Source of the DNA: CAVVJA01 sp963779485
GTDB lineage: Bacteria; Actinomycetota; Actinomycetes; Mycobacteriales; Jatrophihabitantaceae
DNA length: 64,000 nt
Direction of reading: 5' to 3'
NCBI GenBank assembly: GCA_963779485.1
Contig: CAVZYJ010000012.1
Span: forward strand, 62,001-126,000
Shown: piece by piece, positions 8,388-17,128 of the stretch
Position numbering within the stretch: position 1 is the first letter of the stretch
Layout: each line of letters opens with the position of its first letter
Translations under genes and position numbers: made by a program
Notes under the pieces: generated by a model
What the model was told of the DNA's origin: nothing
Database searches by the model: none
What the model saw: the letters and a program-made list of their open reading frames with translations, nothing else

Positions 8388-8995
8388 CCGCACTCGACGC
8401 GGCGCTGGTTGAGAGAGCTCGTCGACTGGTCGTGCCGGGAGAGCGCCGGCTGCTCGGCATCACCGGGGCCCCGGCCGCGGGCAAGTCCACGGTGGCCGCC
8501 GCCCTGGTGGCGACCCTCGACCCGGCCGCGGTCCTGGTGCCGATGGACGGCTTCCACCTGGCCCAGCGTGAGCTCGAGCGATTGGGCCGCGCCGACCGCA
8601 AGGGCGCATCCGACACGTTCGACGGTGCGGGCTTCGTGGCCCTGGTGCGCCGGCTCGCCGAGGCGACCGAACCCGTCGTGTACGCGCCGGAATTCCGCCG
8701 CGAGATAGAGGAGCCGATCGCCGGCGCGATCGCGGTTCGGCGCGAGGTATCGCTGGTCGTCCTCGAAGGCAACTACCTGCTGCTCGACGAATCGCCCTGG
8801 CAGGACCTCGCGCCGCTTCTCACCGAGACCTGGTACCTCGAGCCGGCCGAGTCGATCAGGATCGCGCGGCTCATCGCCCGGCACATGGCCTTCGGCCGCG
8901 ACGAGGCACAGGCGATCGGTCGGGCCACCGGCAGCGATCAGCGCAACGCCGAGGTCATCCTGGCTACCCGAGCCAGGGCGACCGTCATCGTCTGA
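8384..8995 (+). CDS. Nucleoside/sugar kinase family P-loop protein (PanK/uridine kinase fold)
   Basis: The 203-aa protein has a P-loop GAPAAGKST (about residues 27-35), then VLVPMDGFHLAQREL and RADRKGASDTFDGAGF. These motifs are typical of the uridine-kinase/pantothenate-kinase-like group often annotated 'nucleoside/nucleotide kinase family' or fructose transport kinase. VVLEGNYLLLDESPW contains the Walker B-like acidic site, and RHMAFGRDEAQA the lid region. The ATG at 8384 overlaps the stop of the glycosidase remnant by four bases, and the protein start matches the family, so upstream extension in the same frame is unlikely. The substrate is unknown; coupling to a former glycosidase gene suggests sugar phosphorylation. 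Confidence 0.75.
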   Translation: MTALDAALVERARRLVVPGERRLLGITGAPAAGKSTVAAALVATLDPAAVLVPMDGFHLAQRELERLGRADRKGASDTFDGAGFVALVRRLAEATEPVVYAPEFRREIEEPIAGAIAVRREVSLVVLEGNYLLLDESPWQDLAPLLTETWYLEPAESIRIARLIARHMAFGRDEAQAIGRATGSDQRNAEVILATRARATVIV

Positions 8996-9007
8996 CCGTC
9001 GACGTCC

Positions 9008-9490
9008 TCAGCGGCTTGGCTCGAGGGTGGGCAGCAGCTCGGTGAGGCGATCCATCGACTCCCGAATACCGCTTTCCATGCCGGATGCAATGGCGGCATC
9101 GCGATCCTCGACCGACTGGTAGATCGAGTACGACCGAACTCGGGTTCGGCCGCCGAGGTCGTCGAACGTTGCGGTCTCGAGGGACACGTGACCCGGGACG
9201 CCTTCGAACTCGAAGGTCTGCACGATCTGCTCCGGTGTCGGCGTGTTGTGGAAGACGCCGTGGAAGCCGAACTCGTTGCCCTCGTCGTCGCGGTGGACGT
9301 ACCGCCAGCGCCCGCCGGCCCGCGGGTCGAACTGATCGATGGTCATGGCGAGTCGGCGTGGGCCTAGCCACTGCACGAGCAACTCAGGGTCGGTGTGGGC
9401 TCGGTAGACGAGGTCGACAGGTGCGTCGAACTCGCGCTCGATGTCCAGGCGTGGTTGGCCCGGTTCCGCGGTGATGATCGTGTCATTCAT
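9008..9490 (-). CDS. SRPBCC/AHSA1-family protein
   Basis: The 160-aa product shows the START-like (Bet v 1) layout: IEREFDAPVDLVYRAHTDPELLVQWLGP at the N-terminus and an amphipathic C-terminal helix, GMESGIRESMDRLTELL. Such proteins bind small hydrophobic molecules or act as Hsp90-activator-like proteins. The ATG at 9490 overlaps the stop of the ArsR gene by four bases and is preceded by AGAGAGG. ArsR-SRPBCC pairs are very common in actinobacteria, where the regulator controls both genes; the ligand is unknown. Confidence 0.85.
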   Translation of the reverse strand: MNDTIITAEPGQPRLDIEREFDAPVDLVYRAHTDPELLVQWLGPRRLAMTIDQFDPRAGGRWRYVHRDDEGNEFGFHGVFHNTPTPEQIVQTFEFEGVPGHVSLETATFDDLGGRTRVRSYSIYQSVEDRDAAIASGMESGIRESMDRLTELLPTLEPSR

Positions 9491-9858
9491 GGTGTTGGCC
9501 TCTCTGGGGGTGGGGTGGGGTTTCGGACCGGTCGGCCCGGCTGGAGGCTGACGAGCAGCTCGTCGAGCCGCTCGTGGCTCTCCTCCCAGTACGCGCGATA
9601 GCTCGCGAGCCACTGGGTGGCAGCACGCAGGGATTCACCCTGCAGATGGCGGGGGCGGGATGTCGCCTCGCGCCGATGGGAGATGAGCCCGGCCTGTTCC
9701 AGCACCTTCAGGTGCCGGGAGATGGCCGGCTGCGACATGCGAAACGGCGCCGCGAGCTCCGAGACCGTCGCGTCGCCCTCCCGCAACCGAGCGAGGATCG
9801 CCCGCCGGGTCGGGTCAGCCAGCGCCGCAAACACTGCGCTGAGCTCATCCGTCGCCAT
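9487..9858 (-). CDS. ArsR-family winged-helix regulator
   Basis: The 123-aa protein contains FAALADPTRRAILARLREGDATVSELA followed by the recognition helix MSQPAISRHLKVLEQAGLI and the wing, the standard ArsR/SmtB fold. No metal-binding cysteine pair is visible, so it belongs to the non-metal group usually paired with SRPBCC proteins. It leads a two-gene operon. A 32-bp dyad starting three bases upstream of its ATG is the likely operator, implying autorepression. Confidence 0.9.
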   Translation of the reverse strand: MATDELSAVFAALADPTRRAILARLREGDATVSELAAPFRMSQPAISRHLKVLEQAGLISHRREATSRPRHLQGESLRAATQWLASYRAYWEESHERLDELLVSLQPGRPVRNPTPPPERPTP

Positions 9859-9861
9859 TAC

Positions 9862-9893
9862 ATAACCAATCTATTCTAGAATGGAACGGTTAT
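9862..9893. promoter_or_regulatory. Candidate ArsR operator: two nested palindromes on one centre
   Basis: ATAACC (9862-9867) pairs with GGTTAT (9888-9893), and the central 10-mer ATTCTAGAAT (9873-9882) is itself a perfect palindrome. Both share the centre at 9877.5. The segment is strikingly AT-rich for this genome and abuts the ArsR start codon, fitting autorepression. The following stretch to 10067 shows no gene or other structure. Confidence 0.7.
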
Positions 9894-10067
9894 ATAGTGA
9901 GCCGGCCGAGACGATCTGTCAAGCGGTCACGGCAACTGGCGCGCCCCAGCGTCTCGTCGCGCGCATCGGTGGGGCGCGAGTCCGAATTGCGGTGTCGCGG
10001 GAGCCTCAGCTGTCACGAGCGTGCGCGGGAGGCGACGCTGAGCACGGCGAGCGCGGCACGGGGGCGC

Positions 10068-11453
10068 TCAGGACGCTTGGCTGACCGTCGACATGTTGAA
10101 GTCAGGGACCCGCACCGGGGGCATGGCGGTCCGGGTGAACCAGTCCGACCACTCCCGGGGGAGTGTCGGGACCGTACGCCCGACCTCGGTGATGCGACCC
10201 AGCAGCGCCACCGGCGACTCGTTGAAGCGGAAGTTGTTCACCGCGCCTCGGACCGCGCCGTTCTCCACGAGGTAGACGCCGTCCCGCGTCAACCCGGTGA
10301 GCAGCAAGGTCTGCGGATCGACCTCGCGGATGTACCACAGGCACGTCAACAGCAGCCCACGCTCGGTGCTCGCGATCATGTTGTCCAGGCTCGCCGTGCC
10401 ATTGCCGGTGAGCACGAGGTTGTCGACGAGCAGCCGGGCGCGCGCGTCGGTTCGGGCCGCCCACGATCGGGTGCGGACGAGCTCGGCCAGCTGGCCGTCA
10501 CTGATCCAGGAGCAGGCGTCGACGGAGGCGCCGTTGTCGAACACCGACTGGAGGCCGGCGCTCGACGAGGTGGCGACCTCGAACGGCAGGCAGCGCAGGC
10601 CCGGCTCCTCCGGATCCGAACGCAAGGTCAGCGGAAGCTCGCACAGCCGCTCGCCGATCCGGGTCTGACCGCCGCTGCGCGCATAGACATTCCGGCCTTC
10701 CTCGGCGTCCCGAGCGGACGCCGTCCAGTAGGCGTCCAGCATGAGATCGGCGACGGCGCTGGGCGGCAAGATCGTCTCGTATCGGCCCGGCGGCAGGTCG
10801 TGGGTGGTGGCGGCCCATTCGAGCCGGGTGTGCAATCCATCGGTCAGCGCGCCGATGTCGACATCGGTGAAGTCGGGGGTGTGCACGCCGTCCCACGCCG
10901 ACCGGCGGTAGTCCGCGGACTTCGCGTTGAGTTCGAGCCGGCCCGAGGGCTGATCGAACCGACGCCGCAAGCCGGTTGACGACGCCACGAACGTCGAGGT
11001 CGCAGTGTGTTCGGCGAAGCCGAAGAGCAATCGATCAGTGCGGGCCGCCGCCGCGAATGCCACACCGAGCTCGTCGGCGAATCGCGCGAACACCGCGACG
11101 CTGGTGCGCGCCGGGTCAGCTGACCAGTCGTCCGCCGTGTCATACGGCTCGACGAGCGGAGCGGCGTCGTCGGCCGGTCCGGACTTCGCGGCCGCCTGCT
11201 CGCTGGCGGCGACGAGATCGACCACCTCGTCGGCCGAGGTCACCGAGCGGGAGACCACGCCCGCGCTGGTTCCCGCGACGCCGTCCCGGATCGAGATGAC
11301 CGTCACCGACCGCGAGGTCATCTGGCCGTTGGTCGTGAGGTTGTTCGCCGCCCACCGCAGGTTGGTCTCGGTGTGTTCGCTGCCGACGACGACGCAGCCG
11401 TCCGCGGTCGAAGCGGCCAGGGCGCGGTCGACCGCTTCCTGCATCGGGATCAT
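10068..11453 (-). CDS. tldE: TldE/PmbA-type subunit of the TldD/TldE metalloprotease
   Basis: The 461-aa protein lacks the HExxxH motif, as expected for the non-catalytic partner. It shows the family pattern: N-terminal SEHTETNLRWAANNLTTNG, central PPGRYETILPPSAVADLM and C-terminal LLLTGLTRDGVYLVENGAVRGAV NNFRFNESP. TldE pairs with TldD to form a barrel-shaped protease that degrades unfolded short peptides and matures modified peptides. The ATG overlaps the tldD stop by four bases. Confidence 0.88.
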   Translation of the reverse strand: MIPMQEAVDRALAASTADGCVVVGSEHTETNLRWAANNLTTNGQMTSRSVTVISIRDGVAGTSAGVVSRSVTSADEVVDLVAASEQAAAKSGPADDAAPLVEPYDTADDWSADPARTSVAVFARFADELGVAFAAAARTDRLLFGFAEHTATSTFVASSTGLRRRFDQPSGRLELNAKSADYRRSAWDGVHTPDFTDVDIGALTDGLHTRLEWAATTHDLPPGRYETILPPSAVADLMLDAYWTASARDAEEGRNVYARSGGQTRIGERLCELPLTLRSDPEEPGLRCLPFEVATSSSAGLQSVFDNGASVDACSWISDGQLAELVRTRSWAARTDARARLLVDNLVLTGNGTASLDNMIASTERGLLLTCLWYIREVDPQTLLLTGLTRDGVYLVENGAVRGAVNNFRFNESPVALLGRITEVGRTVPTLPREWSDWFTRTAMPPVRVPDFNMSTVSQAS

Positions 11454-12955
11454 CGGCCACCCTCCGCAACGGTGGAAAGGACGTTGACGCCGCGGAACAG
11501 CGCGCTAGGACAGCCATGCGAGACGGCGGCGATCTGGCCCGGCTGCCCCTTGCCACAGTTGAACGCCCCCCCGAGCACGTAGGTGTCGGGCCCACCGACG
11601 GCCTCCATGGACCCCCAGAAGTCCGTCGTCGTCGCCTGGTAGGCCACGTCGCGCAGCTGCCCGACCAGCCGGCCGTTCGCGATGCGGAAAAACTGTTGTC
11701 CGGTGAACTGGAAGTTGTAGCGCTGCATGTCGATCGACCACGAGCGGTCGCCCAAGATGTAGATGCCGTGGTCCACTCGGCTGATCAGCTCCTCGGTCGT
11801 CGGTCCGTCCGGGGCTGGCTGTAGGGACACGTTGGCCATGCGCTGCAACGGAATGTGCCCGGGCGAATCGGCGAACGCGCACCCGTTCGACCGACCCATC
11901 CCGTTGGCCCGGGCCATCTGCCGGTTGAGCTGGTACCCGACGAGAACGCCGTCCCGCACGATGTTGAATTGCTGAGCTGCGACGCCCTCGTCGTCGTATC
12001 CGACTGTGGCGAGGCCGTGTTCGACGACGCGGTCGCCGGTCACGTTCATGATCGGGCTGCCGTAGCGCAGTGCGCCCAGCCGGTCGAGTGTCGCGAAGCT
12101 GGTACCGGCATAGGCGGCCTCGTAGCCGAGAGCGCGGTCGAGCTCGGTCGCATGCCCGATCGACTCATGGATCGTGAGCCAGAGGTTGGACGGATCGATC
12201 ACCAGGTCGTAGCGCCCGGCCTCCACGCTCGGCGCTTTGACGTGTTCCGCCAGTAACCCGGGCAGCTCGGCGATCTCCCGATCGAAGTCCCAGCCCGCGC
12301 CGGTCAAGAACTCCCAGCCCCGGCCGACCGGCGGGGCGAGCGTGCGCATGGAGTAGAACGTGCCGGCCGACTGGTCGACATGCACCGCGGTGAACTGGAC
12401 CTGGACCCGGACGCGTTGCTGCGTCGTGGACGTGCCGGAGGTGTCGGCGTAGAACTTGTTCTCCCGGACGTGCACGAGGTGGGCGTCGACATGATCGACG
12501 CCATTGGCCGACAACAGCCGGTCGGACAGTTCGGCCAACCGGCCGATGCGCTCGTCCTCCTCGACATCGAACGGATCGATGTCGTAGGCCGAGATCCACG
12601 TCGCTCCCGGGTGCGCCGGCTCATCGGCGAGGACGACGGGGTCGGCGCTCAGGACCCGGCTCACCCGCGCCGCGGCGACCGCCTGCGCGGCGAGCGTGGC
12701 CGCGGTCTCGGGCGTCCGGTCGACGCCACTGGCAAATCCCCAGGCGCCGTCATGCACGACGCGTACGGCCAGGCCGAGATCCTCGGTGTCGGCCGAGGTA
12801 TCCAACTGCCCATCGCGGAGCCGCAGCGTGCCGATCCGGATGCGCTCGAGACGGAAATCGGCGTGCTCGGCTCCGCGTTGCCGCGCGTTTTCCAGGGCGG
12901 CATCGGCCAGATTCGGAGCGCCCAGGTCGGTGAACGTCGGATCGATCTGCGGCAT
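11450..12955 (-). CDS. tldD: TldD catalytic subunit, zinc metalloprotease
   Basis: The 501-aa protein has LWLTIHESIGHATELDRALG, giving the TldD HExxxH zinc site at about residues 263-268. Other family segments are VRVVHDGAWGFASGVDRTPE, SPIMNVTGDRVVEHGLATVGYDDEG in two blocks, and a C-terminal metal-ligand region RSWSIDMQRYNFQFTGQQFFRI with GGAFNCGKGQPGQ. It acts in the cytoplasm with TldE. No obvious precursor peptide or RiPP gene is next to it. Confidence 0.92.
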   Translation of the reverse strand: MPQIDPTFTDLGAPNLADAALENARQRGAEHADFRLERIRIGTLRLRDGQLDTSADTEDLGLAVRVVHDGAWGFASGVDRTPETAATLAAQAVAAARVSRVLSADPVVLADEPAHPGATWISAYDIDPFDVEEDERIGRLAELSDRLLSANGVDHVDAHLVHVRENKFYADTSGTSTTQQRVRVQVQFTAVHVDQSAGTFYSMRTLAPPVGRGWEFLTGAGWDFDREIAELPGLLAEHVKAPSVEAGRYDLVIDPSNLWLTIHESIGHATELDRALGYEAAYAGTSFATLDRLGALRYGSPIMNVTGDRVVEHGLATVGYDDEGVAAQQFNIVRDGVLVGYQLNRQMARANGMGRSNGCAFADSPGHIPLQRMANVSLQPAPDGPTTEELISRVDHGIYILGDRSWSIDMQRYNFQFTGQQFFRIANGRLVGQLRDVAYQATTTDFWGSMEAVGGPDTYVLGGAFNCGKGQPGQIAAVSHGCPSALFRGVNVLSTVAEGGR

Positions 12956-13011
12956 TCACCGGACACTACTTACCCCAGCTGGTCGTTGCAGCGAGATTAC
13001 CGATGGCAATG

Positions 13012-14388
13012 TCAACAGGCGGAGAGGTCGCCGAAGTATCCCGCGGTGAACGAGTCGATGCGGTCGAGGCCGGTGGTGCCTCGGTCACCGAAGGCCTCGG
13101 GATGGCCGATGAGCGTCATCACCGCGGTGGCGGCTTCGTCCATGTCCGGTGGGGACAGCTCGAACCCGTTGGCGGTGTCGACATTGACGCTCTTCGCATA
13201 CGCGCCGCTATAGCAGCCTGCGGCGAGCAATGCCGGTTTGTCGTCCAGGGAGCGCCCGAACAGTTGATGGCGCACGGCCAGGCCCCAGGCGTAGGTGAAC
13301 ATGGTCCCGAGCGCGTAGTCGCCGAAGGAGTACGCGCTCGTCGCGACCTTGCGGCTGTAGTACACGGTGTTGTCGTCCGGGCAGTAACCGAACTCGCTCT
13401 GGGCCGTCGCACCGCACTTCGGGTGGTCGGCCTGGGCTACCGCGACGTCGGTCCACGACTTGCCGATGCCCCGGGCCTTGGCCCGCCAGAATGCGTTCAG
13501 ACTCGTGAGCAGGCCGTTGCGACTCGGAGTGGGATCCAGCACCTGGTCGAGCGGGAGGTTGCCGCCACTTTGTGCGTCAGCGTCGCTCACGAACGGCCGC
13601 TGCGTGAACTGGCGCTTGTCGTAGTCGTCGGCGAAGCAGAACTTGACGCCTTTCTCGATGCCGTCGGAGAACGAACTGAGCCGGTCGAATCCGGTGCCGT
13701 GGGTGCCGGGGTCGGTGGCGTCGTGCGAGATGGGGTCACGCAGCTGGATGTAGCCAGTGAGGATCTGATCGAGTTGGGCCCGGCTCACCTGTACGTGAGG
13801 CGCTTGGAAGCTCAGTACGGAGGCCGTGAACGCGCCGGCGGCACAATCGGCCTGGCTCTCCCGGACTATCGACCGTTCCCGGTCGGCGAGGCGCAGCCGG
13901 GCTTGCACGGCGTGCCCGAACTCGTGGGCGAAGACCGCAGCGGCAAAATAGTCTCCGTAGGTGGCGACCAGCTTCGGCAGAAATCCGTTCCGGTCGTAGG
14001 CGATCGAGTCGTCCAGCGAGCAGTAGAACGCGTTGTCCTTGATGATTCGGACGCCGGCGCGGGCGAGGCAGCCGTTGTGGAGGGCGTTGGCCGTCACGTC
14101 GGCATCGTCGACGGAGTAGATCTTGCCCGTCAGGGGCGGCAGCGATTTGCCGGCCGCGATAGACGGATACTTCTTCTTCCAGAACGCGACCACGTCGTCC
14201 ATGGCGTTGCGGGCCAGCCGGTCGAACGGCGTATGCCCGTCGCCCACGACGGCCAGCGCGGAATCCGGAGCCGCTGGTGGTGCGACGAGCTGGCCGGCGC
14301 CGGTCACCACCGTCGAGCAACCCGTCCCGGCGAGCGCGACGAGGAGTGCGACGACCAGGAACCGCGGGCAGCCTAGGCGAGGCACCAA
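13012..14388 (-). CDS. Lipoprotein neutral zinc metallopeptidase (YpfJ-like)
   Basis: The 458-aa product begins with a lipoprotein signal: basic start, hydrophobic VVALLVALAGTGCS, with Cys at about residue 24 as the lipidated residue. The peptidase motif HEFGH lies near residues 155-159, followed by the distal acidic ligand in RESQADCAAGAFTASV. This order defines the putative neutral zinc metallopeptidase family. It is presumably tethered outside the membrane. The gene is monocistronic and 94 bp from the divergent fpg-like gene. The ATG is favoured because it directly yields the signal peptide. Confidence 0.83.
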   Translation of the reverse strand: MVPRLGCPRFLVVALLVALAGTGCSTVVTGAGQLVAPPAAPDSALAVVGDGHTPFDRLARNAMDDVVAFWKKKYPSIAAGKSLPPLTGKIYSVDDADVTANALHNGCLARAGVRIIKDNAFYCSLDDSIAYDRNGFLPKLVATYGDYFAAAVFAHEFGHAVQARLRLADRERSIVRESQADCAAGAFTASVLSFQAPHVQVSRAQLDQILTGYIQLRDPISHDATDPGTHGTGFDRLSSFSDGIEKGVKFCFADDYDKRQFTQRPFVSDADAQSGGNLPLDQVLDPTPSRNGLLTSLNAFWRAKARGIGKSWTDVAVAQADHPKCGATAQSEFGYCPDDNTVYYSRKVATSAYSFGDYALGTMFTYAWGLAVRHQLFGRSLDDKPALLAAGCYSGAYAKSVNVDTANGFELSPPDMDEAATAVMTLIGHPEAFGDRGTTGLDRIDSFTAGYFGDLSAC

Positions 14389-14482
14389 ACCTCCTCGCTG
14401 CGTCGTGGTCGAAGCGCAGCGCGGCCGCGCGCGCCAATGGGTCGCAGTCTAGGCGTCGGGTCGCAAGAGCAAGATCGTGCCT

Positions 14483-15304
14483 GTGCCAGAACTACCCGAG
14501 GTCGAGTCCGCGCGGGCTGTCATCGAACGCGCGGCGCTGCGTCGCCGAATTGTCGACGTGGACGACTCGGACCGCTACGAGTGCCGTCCGCATCTGCCCG
14601 GTGAGATTCGGGCGGCGCTCGTCGGCCGACGATTGATCGTGGCCCATCGGCGGGGCAAGAGCATGTGGTGCGAGACCTCCGGTGTCGGTCGTTCGCGGTC
14701 GGCCGGCCCGGCATTGGGAATCCATCTCGGCATGTCGGGCAAGATCGTGATCGCCGACGCCGACGGCAGCGAGCTCGACGGCGGTGACTACTGGGAACGG
14801 GGCCGCGCGGCCGGGGACTATCGATTTCGCCGGTTCTCACTGACCTTCGCCGACGGCGGCGCGTTGCTGCTCATCGATCCGCGGCGACTCGGCCGAGTGC
14901 GGCTCGATCCACCGATCGAGCTCCTAGGGCCGGATGCGGGCCGCATCACGCCGGCACAATTCCGGGCCGTCATGGCACGCGGTACGGCGCCGGTGAAGGC
15001 GCGATTGCTCGACCAGACCGCCATCGCCGGTATCGGCAACCTGCTGGCCGATCAGGCGCTGTGGTTGGCCAAGATCAATCCTGCCCGTCCGGTCGGCGAG
15101 CTGTCGCGAGCCGACGTCGACCGGCTGTTCCGCGCGTTGCGGCGCACCGTCGGTTCAGCGCTCCGCCTCGGCGGCGTCCACACGCTTTCACTGATCCCAG
15201 CGCGCCGAATCGACGGCGTGTGTCCCCGGGACGGTGCTCCGATGGCCCGGAGCACGGTCGGCGGCCGCACGACCTGGTGGTGCTCCCGCGAGCAGGCGAC
15301 GTGA
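14483..15304 (+). CDS. Fpg/Nei-family DNA glycosylase with a reduced zinc-finger signature
   Basis: I place the start at the second of two in-frame GTGs (14483, not 14477) because it yields Met-Pro-Glu-Leu-Pro-Glu-Val. The family needs Pro as the mature N-terminus for its imine chemistry, with Glu next. RRGKSMW supplies the conserved Lys, and TAIAGIGNLLADQALW is the helix-two-turn-helix hallmark. The C-terminal finger reads CPRD...CSRE: only two of the usual four cysteines are present, while the arginine of GGRTTWWC is kept. The enzyme should excise oxidised bases, but the altered finger may lack zinc. The 273-aa length is normal. It converges on the next gene with a four-base gap. Confidence 0.85.
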   Translation: MPELPEVESARAVIERAALRRRIVDVDDSDRYECRPHLPGEIRAALVGRRLIVAHRRGKSMWCETSGVGRSRSAGPALGIHLGMSGKIVIADADGSELDGGDYWERGRAAGDYRFRRFSLTFADGGALLLIDPRRLGRVRLDPPIELLGPDAGRITPAQFRAVMARGTAPVKARLLDQTAIAGIGNLLADQALWLAKINPARPVGELSRADVDRLFRALRRTVGSALRLGGVHTLSLIPARRIDGVCPRDGAPMARSTVGGRTTWWCSREQAT

Positions 15305-15308
15305 TCGG

Positions 15309-16415
15309 TCAGGGAACGCCTATCCGGATCTCGCCGGCCTCGCAGGTAGTTGCGGCGAACGCGAGCAGGCGTTGTCCTTCGGTGGTCACCGCGGCGCGGT
15401 CCCGTCGCGACAACGGCTGGAACGCTTCGATATCAAGATGCGCCCGGCCCCGCTCGGGCACGATTCCCCAGTTGGCGCGCCAGAAGCCGTCGACGAGCAG
15501 GGTGCCGCGGGTGGCACCATTGCCAGGCCACAGCGGCACGACGCGCTCATCGGGAACGACGCGGGAGCGGTCGGCATGGGACAGGAGCAGGTTGTCGTAC
15601 TCGGGCAGGAATCGGACCGGAGCCGGGGTATCGGCGGCTGGGCGGGGAGCGTCCGGCCGGTCGAGCAGGATACGGCCAGCCTCGTCGCGGAAGCGGCGCA
15701 CACGCGAGCCCAGCCGGTCGGCGACCTCGCCCAACCGAGTGAGGCCCGACCACAGCTGGGCGTCCTGGACCGATGCCGGTCCGAGCGCGCCGAGATAGCG
15801 CACGATCAGATCGTCGGGTGCGGTTCGGGTCGACAGCGGCGCACCGATCCACGATTCGGCGTCGGCCCACGTCGGAGCCTTCGTCTGGCCCCATACCCCG
15901 CGCGGGGTCACCTGCACGACCGGCAGCAGGTAGAGGGCGGCGTAGGTCAGCGAGTCCGCGTCGACGGCCGGCCAGCGCGGCCCGAGCAGCCGGCGCAGGT
16001 CCGTGCGGGTGCGGGGTTGCTCGTCGAGGTGGCTGCGCACGACGGCGAGTAGCTCGTCGACGATCTCGTGCGGGACGCGGCGACCGAACGGGCTGCCCGT
16101 CCACAGGGCGCGCTCCGACACCGCTTTGACGACCGGCCACAATGCCAGGTAGTCCGCCGCGGTCACCAGATGGATGGTGGCTCGCATCAGGCCGGCCCGG
16201 ACCGCGCCCCGTTCGATCATGAGCGCGGACAGCTCGTCGGCGCGGAAGTCCGTGATCCGGGTCCACAGCCCGACGTAAGGCGCGAGCGGGGCCTGGGACT
16301 GCAGGCCCACCAGATCCTCGAGCACCTGCTCGGCGCTGCGCTCCACGCGCTCGAGCAGTAGCTGACGAGCGAGGGTCGCGCGATTGAGCTGTCGCGTCGT
16401 GAGCCGCTCGACCAC
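15309..16415 (-). CDS. Winged-helix DNA-binding protein of the YcaQ/AlkZ (HTH_42) family
   Basis: The 368-aa protein opens with RLTTRQLNRATLARQLLLER and has the Gln-x-Gln motif LQSQAP at about residues 39-41, the site used by AlkZ/YcaQ DNA glycosylases that open crosslinked or alkylated bases. Tandem winged helices and the beta-barrel region RFLPEYDNLLLSHADRSRVV fit the family. In actinobacteria this branch is uncharacterised, so a glycosylase role is inferred. Its convergent neighbour is also a DNA glycosylase, but no shared regulation is visible. Confidence 0.8.
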   Translation of the reverse strand: MVERLTTRQLNRATLARQLLLERVERSAEQVLEDLVGLQSQAPLAPYVGLWTRITDFRADELSALMIERGAVRAGLMRATIHLVTAADYLALWPVVKAVSERALWTGSPFGRRVPHEIVDELLAVVRSHLDEQPRTRTDLRRLLGPRWPAVDADSLTYAALYLLPVVQVTPRGVWGQTKAPTWADAESWIGAPLSTRTAPDDLIVRYLGALGPASVQDAQLWSGLTRLGEVADRLGSRVRRFRDEAGRILLDRPDAPRPAADTPAPVRFLPEYDNLLLSHADRSRVVPDERVVPLWPGNGATRGTLLVDGFWRANWGIVPERGRAHLDIEAFQPLSRRDRAAVTTEGQRLLAFAATTCEAGEIRIGVP

Positions 16416-16468
16416 CCAGTCATTGTGCCGAGCCGATACGACAGGCCCGATCCACTGCGGCGACGCGC

Positions 16469-17128
16469 TCAGGGAGCGTTAGCCGGGTGATCGAGATACG
16501 CGAGGACGGCGTGCACGCGGCGGTTGTCGTGGTCACTGTCGGGGAGGGCCAACTTCGTGAAGATGTGCTGCACATGGCTGGCTACGGTCCGCGGCGACAG
16601 GGTGAGCTGCTCGCAAATGCCGCGGTCGGTCAGTCCTTGGGCGAGCAGGCGGAGCACTTCGAGTTCCCGGGCGCTGAGCGCCGTGAGCCGGTCGTTAGCA
16701 CCAGCGCTGCCGAGCGCGTCGTCGATAACAGCCGAGTCGACGACGGTCTCACCAGCGGTGATCCGGTACAGCGCGCTGGCGAGCTGGTCCGGATAGAGGA
16801 TCGTCTCTTTGAGCAGGTAGCCGCGACGGGTCGCGGACGTGGCGACGAGCGCGGCGGCGTAGGACGGCTCGCGATACTGAGACAGGATCAGCACGCCGAC
16901 CTGCGGGTGGGTCACGGCCAACTGCGCGGCCGCGCGCAGCCCTTCGTCGCTGTATCCGGGCGGCATGCGGATATCGAGGATCGCGACATCAGGTGGATCA
17001 CGGTCGACCGCATCAAGCAGCTCGTCGACGTCGTCTGCGCTGGCGGTGATCTCGATTCCGAGCGCGCTGAGAATGCGGGCGAGACCTTCCCGAACGAGCA
17101 GGGCATCGTCGGCGAGTGCTACCCGCAT
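16469..17128 (-). CDS. NarL/LuxR-family response regulator
   Basis: The 219-aa protein has an N-terminal receiver (acidic pair LADD; phosphoacceptor Asp52 in ILDIRMPPG; Lys in LLKET) and a C-terminal LuxR helix-turn-helix with LSARELEVLRLLAQGLTDRGICEQL then SPRTVASHVQHIFTKL. It should be phosphorylated by the adjacent kinase. The ATG overlaps the kinase gene by ten bases. Confidence 0.93.
   Translation of the reverse strand: MRVALADDALLVREGLARILSALGIEITASADDVDELLDAVDRDPPDVAILDIRMPPGYSDEGLRAAAQLAVTHPQVGVLILSQYREPSYAAALVATSATRRGYLLKETILYPDQLASALYRITAGETVVDSAVIDDALGSAGANDRLTALSARELEVLRLLAQGLTDRGICEQLTLSPRTVASHVQHIFTKLALPDSDHDNRRVHAVLAYLDHPANAP

Noticed and set aside
13003..14376. 457-aa plus-strand frame opposite the zinc peptidase
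   Set aside because: It is the complement of a gene with a signal peptide and HEFGH motif; no domain is visible in it.
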